From positions 1-5,824 of the forward strand of contig JAUUYI010000155.1 in NCBI GenBank assembly GCA_030590525.1: a stretch of 5,824 nt of DNA. The letters run 5' to 3'. Source of the stretch: Sedimenticola sp. (GTDB taxonomy: Bacteria; Pseudomonadota; Gammaproteobacteria; Chromatiales; Chromatiaceae). A model generated the notes under the pieces. The model saw nothing but the letters and a program-made list of their open reading frames with translations. It was not told the origin of the DNA and did not search any database. This document shows, one piece after another, positions 1 to 3,621 of the stretch. Each line of letters starts with the position of its first letter. Within the stretch, counting starts at the first letter, position 1. Position numbers and translations under genes: made by a program.

Positions 1-765
1 ACCTTTGTCGTCAACGGCAGCCCCACCAAGACGCAGATGGTGGACAGCGCGGGCGGGCGCAGTCAGCTGGCACAGGTGGTAACGACGGCAATCGTCCTGC
101 TGGTACTGTTGTTTCTGACCGCACCCCTGGCCTTTATGCCCGAGGCGGTATTATCCGCGGTGGTGTTCCTGATCGGTCTGGCCCTGATCGACATCAAGGG
201 GATGACACGGATCTACCGCGAGGCCCGCTCGGAGTTCTGGGTCGCCCTGATCACCGCGGGGACGGTGGTGTTCGTCGGGGTCGAGCAGGGCATCCTGCTG
301 GCCATGGTGCTGTCGCTGCTGGACCATGTGCGGCACGGTTACCGGCCGAAAAATATGCTGGTCGTACCGAGCCAGGCCCATGGCTGGCACACCGCCCCGG
401 TGAGCAGCCCGGCCCAGTTTGAACCCGGGCTGCTGATCTATCGCTTCACCCACAGCCTGTACTACGCAAACGCCGAGGCGTTTTCGGAGGAAGTGACAGA
501 ACTGACCAAAGATCCCCAGCCACCCCTGAACTGGTTCTGTATGGCCTGCGGTGCCATCGACGACGTGGACTTCTCCGCCGCCGAGACCCTGCGATCTACC
601 TATGATATTTTGAAGGAAAAGGGTATACGCCTGGTCTTCGCCGGGGTCTCCGATGAGGTCAAGGCCGAGTTCGATCGCTACGGGATCACCGACCTGGTGG
701 GGGAGGACGCCTTCTACGCGAGCGGCGACGAACTCCTGAGCGCTTATTCACAGAGGACGAAATGA
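1..765 (+). CDS. SulP family anion permease with STAS domain (3' part; 5' end outside window)
   Basis: This is the C-terminal part of a SulP (SLC26-type) inner-membrane transporter for sulfate, bicarbonate or a related anion. The frame is open from the first base, and the opening residues (FVVNGSPTKTQ, then SAGGRSQ) match the conserved loop late in the SulP membrane domain, so the start lies upstream. Counting from the first visible codon, hydrophobic segments run at about residues 26-47, 50-65 and 78-106, followed by a cytoplasmic STAS domain at about 143-245. The STAS domain carries the usual signature, here AIDDVDFSAAETL, with a Ser at the position phosphorylated in anti-sigma antagonists. 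About 254 residues are visible of the usual 550-600 or so. The stop overlaps the next start in ATGA, which indicates an operon and translational coupling. The family call is firm; the substrate cannot be read from this part. Confidence 0.93.
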   Translation, partial: TFVVNGSPTKTQMVDSAGGRSQLAQVVTTAIVLLVLLFLTAPLAFMPEAVLSAVVFLIGLALIDIKGMTRIYREARSEFWVALITAGTVVFVGVEQGILLAMVLSLLDHVRHGYRPKNMLVVPSQAHGWHTAPVSSPAQFEPGLLIYRFTHSLYYANAEAFSEEVTELTKDPQPPLNWFCMACGAIDDVDFSAAETLRSTYDILKEKGIRLVFAGVSDEVKAEFDRYGITDLVGEDAFYASGDELLSAYSQRTK

Positions 766-1490
766 TGGATTTTGGATTGGAGGAGTGCACGTCAAAGACG
801 CCCGCTGGCGCCCATTGCCAGGTAAACCCCGGATTGCTGATGCCGACCCAGAATGCGGTTGGAATGGACGAGGTCAACGACAAAATCGCGCGCTACAGCG
901 CCAAGGACAAAAACGACCTCAAGGACTACCTGGTGGTGCACCCGGTACCCATAGTGATCGGCAACGGTGGAAAGTTTTATGTGACGGACCACCATCACCT
1001 GACCCATGCCTTGTGGAAAACGGCCAAGGGAGAGAACCAGGCGGGTATCGACACCAAGAATGTCCGTGTGAGGGTCAGCGTCTCCTCTAATATCGCTGGC
1101 CTGAAGGGGTATCATTTCTGGAAGGCGATGCACGAGGCCCGTCTGGTCTATCTGTTCGACAACTATGGCGGTGGCCCGATACGGCCCAAGGATCTGTGCG
1201 ACCACATCAAAGAGCTGAGCAACGACCCCTATCGAAGCCTTGCCTGGATGGTGCGTAATCGATACGGTTACGCTAAGAGCCCCCATGCGTTCGCCGAGTT
1301 TCTCTGGGCCGACTTCTTTCGGATCCGGATCATCATCGACAACTGGATTCTCAAGGACAAGACCCGAGGTGCCGACGTTCTGATCAGCGCACTCCCGGAA
1401 GAGCAACGCAAGCACGTCATCGATATGGCGATGCAGTGTGCCCGGTCACCTGAGGCCAGAGGGCTGCCGGGGTACCTGGGCCCGGGCTGA
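762..1490 (+). CDS. ParB/sulfiredoxin-fold protein, ParBc_2 (PF08857)-like
   Basis: A 242-residue soluble protein of the putative ParB-like nuclease family ParBc_2. An N-terminal ParB/Srx-fold region covers about residues 22-110, including a strand ending in YVTDHHHLTHALW (DHHH at 76-79), the place where ParB/Srx proteins carry their G-x-D/H-R/H-H active-site or nucleotide-binding motif. The C-terminal half has the family-typical block NDPYRSLAWMVR followed by FAEFLWADFFR (about 154-187). No signal peptide or membrane segment is seen. The start is the first of two adjacent ATGs, overlapping the SulP stop as ATGA, with AGAGGA about seven bases upstream. It lacks the helix-turn-helix of true chromosome-partitioning ParB, so it should not be named parB. 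Its molecular role is unknown; the operon suggests a link to the permease, which is inference. Family-A terminator hairpins lie 180 bases downstream. Confidence 0.85.
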   Translation: MMDFGLEECTSKTPAGAHCQVNPGLLMPTQNAVGMDEVNDKIARYSAKDKNDLKDYLVVHPVPIVIGNGGKFYVTDHHHLTHALWKTAKGENQAGIDTKNVRVRVSVSSNIAGLKGYHFWKAMHEARLVYLFDNYGGGPIRPKDLCDHIKELSNDPYRSLAWMVRNRYGYAKSPHAFAEFLWADFFRIRIIIDNWILKDKTRGADVLISALPEEQRKHVIDMAMQCARSPEARGLPGYLGPG

Positions 1491-1661
1491 TTCTACGTTG
1501 TCAGGTTGCTCGGCCAATCGGACCTCTTCAATCCCACCCACCAAAGCGTCCCGTCTGCCCGATCACCTCACAACTCGTGGCCGCGCCGTTGTTTCGTGTC
1601 GCACTCACACTCACGACGACCAATGGACTCAAAAAGTCATCGCCGGTCATGGTGGACAAGG
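1491..1661. other. Intergenic spacer with no recognised feature
   Basis: About 170 bases lie between the stop of the ParB-fold gene and the first family-A repeat. Open frames cross it on both strands, but their translations are low-complexity, carry no recognisable motif, and overlap the upstream gene or the repeats. I see no clear promoter, RNA gene or terminator here. Confidence 0.5.
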
Positions 1662-1758
1662 CATGTAGGTCGGGCACGGTTTTTGTGCCCGACATTTTTT
1701 CTGGCGGGTAGCTTTGGGGAATGCCGTCGGGCATAAACGACATGCCCGACCTACTCCT
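1662..1758. repeat. Family-A BIME-like double-hairpin repeat, copy 1
   Basis: A 97-base unit, repeated at 1797-1893 with two mismatches (G/A and C/A). Outer inverted repeats of 12 bp, GTAGGTCGGGCA (1665-1676) and TGCCCGACCTAC (1743-1754), enclose two separate hairpins. The first pairs GTCGGGCAC (1669-1677) with GTGCCCGAC (1685-1693) around a GGTTTTT loop. The second pairs GTCGGGCAT (1726-1734) with ATGCCCGAC (1742-1750) around AAACGAC. Two imperfect palindromes in head-to-head arrangement is the architecture of BIMEs, which are mobilised in trans by REP-associated tyrosine transposases (RAYT). No such gene lies in the window, so the mechanism is inferred. Confidence 0.85.
1669..1700 (+). terminator. 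Rho-independent terminator within repeat A copy 1
   Basis: A perfect 9-bp GC-rich stem (1669-1677 with 1685-1693), a 7-nt loop, then A and a run of six T (1695-1700). In the plus direction it is a textbook intrinsic terminator and is the first one downstream of the SulP/ParB-fold operon, about 180 bases after its stop. The second hairpin of the repeat has no T run on either strand, so termination should be one-directional. Confidence 0.75.
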
Positions 1759-1796
1759 GGTCCACAGTGCCGGCCTCCGGATCGAGCATGATCAGC

Positions 1797-1893
1797 CATG
1801 TAGGTCGGGCACGGTTTTTGTGCCCGACATTTTTTCTGGCGGATAGCTTTGGGGAATGACGTCGGGCATAAACGACATGCCCGACCTACTCCT
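1797..1893. repeat. Family-A BIME-like double-hairpin repeat, copy 2
   Basis: Second copy of the 97-base unit, 135 bases after the first and matching it at 95 of 97 positions. It has outer inverted repeats at 1800-1811 and 1878-1889, and hairpins at 1804-1828 and 1861-1885. The 38 bases between the copies (1759-1796) do not resemble the sequence flanking either unit on the other side, so this is two insertions or a duplication with a unique spacer, not a simple tandem array. Confidence 0.85.
1804..1835 (+). terminator. Rho-independent terminator within repeat A copy 2
   Basis: Same stem-loop as in copy 1 (1804-1812 with 1820-1828) followed by A and six T (1830-1835). It would act as a back-up terminator, isolating the PEP-CTERM gene from read-through of the SulP operon. 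Confidence 0.7.
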
Positions 1894-1928
1894 CTGACCC
1901 GATCAATCCTGGCTCGATACGGCGACCT

Positions 1929-1962
1929 GTTGGGGTTCGCAAGCTCACCCCAACCTACGCAC
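1929..1962. repeat. Family-B REP, half element (right hairpin only)
   Basis: A palindrome pairing GTTGGGGT (1929-1936) with ACCCCAAC (1947-1954) around the loop TCGCAAGCTC, followed by CTACGCAC. It is nearly identical to the right half of the complete BIME at 3468-3557, including the linker upstream (TGGCTCGATACGGCGACCTG at 1910-1929). The left hairpin of the BIME is missing here, and repeat A copy 2 ends 16 bases before the shared linker begins. Confidence 0.8.
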
Positions 1963-2051
1963 TGATAAAGTGTCAGGATTTTTTACATAGCGCCCTTGAA
2001 TCACACTCGGCGACCTATCTATTCCACTGATCAACTTGAAGATTTTCGTTA

Positions 2052-2068
2052 TGGCACGAATTGTGCTT
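2052..2068 (+). promoter_or_regulatory. Sigma-54 (RpoN) -24/-12 promoter of the PEP-CTERM gene
   Basis: TGGCACG (2052-2058), four bases, then GTGCTT (2063-2068). The invariant GG (2053-2054) and GC (2065-2066) are separated by exactly ten bases, as sigma-54 promoters require, and only the first T of the TTGC box is changed to G. Transcription would start near 2078, leaving a leader of about 180 nt before the PEP-CTERM start. Established knowledge: PEP-CTERM genes in exosortase-bearing bacteria are commonly controlled by RpoN with the PrsK/PrsR two-component system. The activator binding site would be expected in 1960-2040, but I could not identify it. Confidence 0.8.
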
Positions 2069-2116
2069 ATTCCACAATACCGCGCTGCCAACATCCGGAA
2101 CGAACGCGGTCGCGAA

Positions 2117-2200
2117 ATGATGAACGAACGAAAACTACTTGAGCAGCTAATAACTTTGTTTGGGGGACCAGCCCAGATTGGTAACTGCTCGGTTTTTTGA
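2117..2200 (+). CDS. Possible leader ORF (27 codons) upstream of the PEP-CTERM gene
   Basis: A 27-codon open frame starts at a double ATG (2117 and 2120), begins MMNERKLLEQL and ends at TGA 2198-2200, which uses the last T of the terminator-like U run. The frame stays open upstream to 2051, where another ATG overlaps the sigma-54 box and would give 49 codons; that ATG would precede the predicted transcript start. No convincing Shine-Dalgarno sequence precedes 2117 (GGAA at 2097-2100 is too distant). It does not resemble a classical attenuator peptide rich in one amino acid. It may be chance; I list it because its overlap with the hairpin would couple translation to folding. Confidence 0.2.
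   Translation: MMNERKLLEQLITLFGGPAQIGNCSVF
2139..2198 (+). promoter_or_regulatory. Terminator-like structured element in the PEP-CTERM 5' leader
   Basis: GAGCAG (2141-2146) pairs with CTGCTC (2185-2190), extended by two U-G wobbles (2139-2140 with 2191-2192) and inward by CTAAT (2147-2151) with ATTGG (2177-2181) after a 3-nt bulge. An inner TGGG (2161-2164)/CCCA (2172-2175) stem closes the loop. Six T follow directly (2193-2198). It lies about 60 nt after the predicted sigma-54 start and 60 nt before the start codon, which is where a transcription attenuator would sit. Its stem is less GC-rich than the family-A terminators. I match it to no known riboswitch class. Confidence 0.45.
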
Positions 2201-2244
2201 CTTTCAATGGAGGCGCCGTTTGAGATTGGTGCCGACAACCAAAC

Positions 2245-2249
2245 AGGAA
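2245..2249 (+). promoter_or_regulatory. Ribosome binding site deciding the PEP-CTERM start
   Basis: AGGAA lies eight bases before the ATG at 2258. It favours that start over the in-frame ATG at 2207, which would put 17 polar residues in front of an otherwise normal signal peptide. A small stem, TTGGT (2226-2230) with ACCAA (2238-2242), ends three bases before it and could affect access. Confidence 0.7.
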
Positions 2250-2257
2250 TCACTAAC

Positions 2258-2911
2258 ATGAACATGCACACTTTGAAATCTGGCAGGCGGCTGATTGCGG
2301 TTTCGCTGCTTGCAGGACTCGGAATGATGGGCATCACACCGACCGCGTCGGCGACGTTGCTCGGTGACACCGTTAACCTCACCGCAAATCATGAGGCCTC
2401 AGGATTCTGCACTGCTAGCTATGCAAGCCTCGGCGTGACCGTGGGTGCGGGCATCGAGCTCGGGACCGGTGACAAGACGGGCGGCACCTGCAACGGTGGT
2501 GTCGAGATCGACGTCCACAGCAGCAGCTTCGACCTGATCGGCTTCCATGAGCCAAGTGGATTCGCGGACTACACCGACGCAATCATCAGCCTTGAGGATC
2601 TCGATTGGGTCGGAACCCCGGGCCGGATCGTAGGCGTGACGTTCGACTCCCTGCTGACGGATCTCTTCAATTCGGCTGGAGAAGGTAATGCGACCGAGTT
2701 GCCAACGATGGCTATCGCCTTCACGGACGACTCGATCACAGTCACGTTTGATAATTCCACCGGTGGAGCGGGCGGAATCTGGGAGTACCGTGACAACGGT
2801 GTCGGCAGCTTCACGATTCAGACCGACCATGTGCCAGAGCCTGGGTCTGTGTTGCTGCTGGGGCTGGGACTCGCGGGTCTCGCCGCGAGGAAGCGCCGTG
2901 CTCGCGGATGA
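2258..2911 (+). CDS. PEP-CTERM sorting domain-containing secreted protein
   Basis: A 217-residue exported protein sorted by exosortase. The N-terminus is a Sec signal peptide: basic KSGRR (7-11), a hydrophobic core to about residue 28, and cleavage probably after TASA (residue 32). The mature part is acidic, rich in Gly, Thr and Asp, and beta-strand-like, with only two cysteines (51 and 78) that could form a disulfide. The C-terminus is a complete PEP-CTERM signal: VPEP (192-195), a Gly/Leu-rich helix (about 197-210) and a basic tail, RKRRAR. Such signals direct inner-membrane processing by exosortase and release to the surface or exopolysaccharide matrix. No exosortase or EPS gene is nearby, as is usual for dispersed PEP-CTERM targets. 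The mid-domain matches no family I can name. The sigma-54 site and structured leader upstream suggest strict control. Confidence 0.92.
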   Translation: MNMHTLKSGRRLIAVSLLAGLGMMGITPTASATLLGDTVNLTANHEASGFCTASYASLGVTVGAGIELGTGDKTGGTCNGGVEIDVHSSSFDLIGFHEPSGFADYTDAIISLEDLDWVGTPGRIVGVTFDSLLTDLFNSAGEGNATELPTMAIAFTDDSITVTFDNSTGGAGGIWEYRDNGVGSFTIQTDHVPEPGSVLLLGLGLAGLAARKRRARG

Positions 2912-2945
2912 GTTGTCAGACCTGAACCGCACTATTGCGTAGATA

Positions 2946-2998
2946 TCATGGATGGCATCGCTGTGTATTTGTGTCTAGGGTGGCGATGCCATCCATGA
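2946..2998. repeat. 16-bp perfect inverted repeat (large hairpin) after the PEP-CTERM gene
   Basis: Positions 2946-2961 and 2983-2998 are perfect reverse complements (core GGATGGCATCGC with GCGATGCCATCC) around a 21-nt loop. It begins 34 bases after the PEP-CTERM stop. The hairpin would be very stable and may stabilise the 3' end or help termination, but no T run follows on either strand, so it is not a canonical intrinsic terminator. The sequence is unrelated to families A and B and may be a third REP-type family, which I cannot confirm from one copy. Confidence 0.75.
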
Positions 2999-3042
2999 AG
3001 TCTGCGGAATTGGACAATATTTGTTCTAAAAAACTTCTTTTG

Positions 3043-3058
3043 TCGCAAATAATTGCGA
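3043..3058. promoter_or_regulatory. Short palindrome TCGCAA-ATAA-TTGCGA, possible operator
   Basis: A perfect 6-bp inverted repeat with a 4-nt AT spacer, in the AT-rich stretch (about 3008-3058) upstream of the DUF1640-like gene. This stretch is the likely place for that gene's promoter, but I see no good -35/-10 pair. The size and symmetry would suit a dimeric regulator's operator; no regulator is identifiable. Confidence 0.25.
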
Positions 3059-3072
3059 TGCAGTCCATATCA

Positions 3073-3106
3073 GGTTGAGGTTCGCAAGCTTACCCCACCT
3101 ACGCAC
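3073..3106. repeat. Family-B REP, degenerate half element
   Basis: It resembles the half element at 1929-1962: GGTTGAGGT, the loop TCGCAAGCTT, then ACCCCACCTACGCAC. Relative to that copy it has a G-to-A change in the left arm, a C-to-T change in the loop and one deleted A in the right arm, so the stem is weakened. It appears to be a decaying copy. It lies 85 bases upstream of the DUF1640-like start. Confidence 0.65.
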
Positions 3107-3171
3107 TACCCACCGCACCGTTCCTAAGTCAATGCATGCCGAATCGCTGGGCTTGACCTCTGGTGTTCCTG

Positions 3172-3177
3172 AGGAGG
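3172..3177 (+). promoter_or_regulatory. Ribosome binding site of the DUF1640-like gene
   Basis: AGGAGG, a perfect Shine-Dalgarno core, but 13 bases from the ATG at 3191, which is longer than the usual 5-9. No alternative in-frame ATG, GTG or TTG lies between, so the start still stands. Confidence 0.6.
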
Positions 3178-3190
3178 ATACTTCCGAATT

Positions 3191-3430
3191 ATGTCTACTA
3201 TCACTTTTGACACGCTTAAATTCGCCAAGCGGTTGGAAGCGGCGGGAGTGGTGCCCGAGCACGCCGAAGCTATTGCTGAAGCATTTAGCGATGCTACGGG
3301 TACGGAGTTAGTTACCAAGGATTACCTCAAGGCCGAGATCGAAGCGGCCAAGAACGACCTGATCAAGTGGATGGCGGGTTTACTACTAGCCCAGGCTGGA
3401 CTCGTTACTGCGCTGGTCAAGTTGCTATAG
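3191..3430 (+). CDS. Small DUF1640-like membrane-anchored protein
   Basis: A 79-residue protein resembling the DUF1640 (CCDC90-like, distantly MCUR1-related) proteins common in proteobacteria. The N-terminal part, FDTLKFAKRLEAAGVVPEHA, followed by an Ala/Glu-rich helix, is the family's typical head. TKDYLKAEIEAAKNDLIKW (42-60) is a short amphipathic helix leading into one C-terminal membrane segment (about 61-79, AGLLLAQAGLVTALVKLL). From memory, typical members carry a longer coiled coil of repeated LK/E heptads between head and anchor; here it is reduced to roughly two heptads. Function in bacteria is unknown. The gene stands alone between a degenerate REP upstream and a full BIME 37 bases downstream. 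The family match is by eye. Confidence 0.8.
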   Translation: MSTITFDTLKFAKRLEAAGVVPEHAEAIAEAFSDATGTELVTKDYLKAEIEAAKNDLIKWMAGLLLAQAGLVTALVKLL

Positions 3431-3467
3431 GGTAAATCGGATCAACAAAATCAGAAAAAGTTAGCCC

Positions 3468-3557
3468 GCGTAGGTTGGGGTGAGGAACGAACCCCAACAT
3501 TCTTGGCTCGACACGATGACCTGTTGGGGTTCGCAAGCTCACTCCAACCTACGCACT
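3468..3557. repeat. Family-B BIME, complete (two hairpins) between convergent genes
   Basis: Outer inverted repeats GCGTAGGTTGG (3468-3478) and CCAACCTACGC (3544-3554) enclose two hairpins. The left pairs GTTGGGGT (3474-3481) with ACCCCAAC (3491-3498). The right pairs GTTGGGGT (3523-3530) with ACTCCAAC (3541-3548, one G-T wobble) around TCGCAAGCTC. It sits between the ends of the DUF1640-like gene (+) and the ABC exporter gene (-), the classic BIME location. Neither hairpin is followed by a T run, so any termination would need to be Rho-assisted. No other intrinsic terminator is visible for either gene. Confidence 0.85.
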
Positions 3558-3621
3558 TGCCAACCATGATCATTTGCCACCGACCCCTTATGAAACCTTG
3601 ATTTAGTAAGGTGTCCGTAGA

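Noticed and set aside
792..1415. Minus-strand open frame (207 residues) opposite the ParB-fold gene
   Set aside because: It is a shadow of a gene with clear family motifs; its own translation has no domain and no plausible start context.
762..1490. Chromosome-partitioning protein ParB
   Set aside because: The ParB/Srx fold is plausible, but the helix-turn-helix and dimer domains of partition ParB are absent, no parA or parS is seen, and the C-terminal block fits ParBc_2.
1438..1668. Plus-strand frames downstream of the ParB-fold gene, possible small proteins
   Set aside because: They begin inside the upstream gene or lack a ribosome site, run into the repeat, and translate to motif-free sequence.
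1662..1893. CRISPR array
   Set aside because: Only two long (97-base) palindromic units with one 38-base spacer; the units are double-hairpin BIMEs, much longer than CRISPR repeats, and no cas gene is present.
1959..1986. Possible terminator formed by CACT/AGTG or CTGA/TCAG stems before a T run near 1979
   Set aside because: The stems are only four base pairs; this is not distinguishable from chance.
2139..2198. Cyclic-di-GMP (GEMM) or other known riboswitch
   Set aside because: The conserved sequence blocks of the riboswitch classes I know are not visible; only the terminator-like fold is supported.
2207..2257. N-terminal extension of the PEP-CTERM protein from the ATG at 2207
   Set aside because: It would put 17 polar residues before the signal peptide, and the ATG at 2258 has a properly spaced AGGAA.
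1945..2382. Minus-strand open frame (145 residues) across the PEP-CTERM promoter and signal peptide
   Set aside because: It overlaps the REP half element, the sigma-54 site and the start of a well-supported gene. The translation has no motif.
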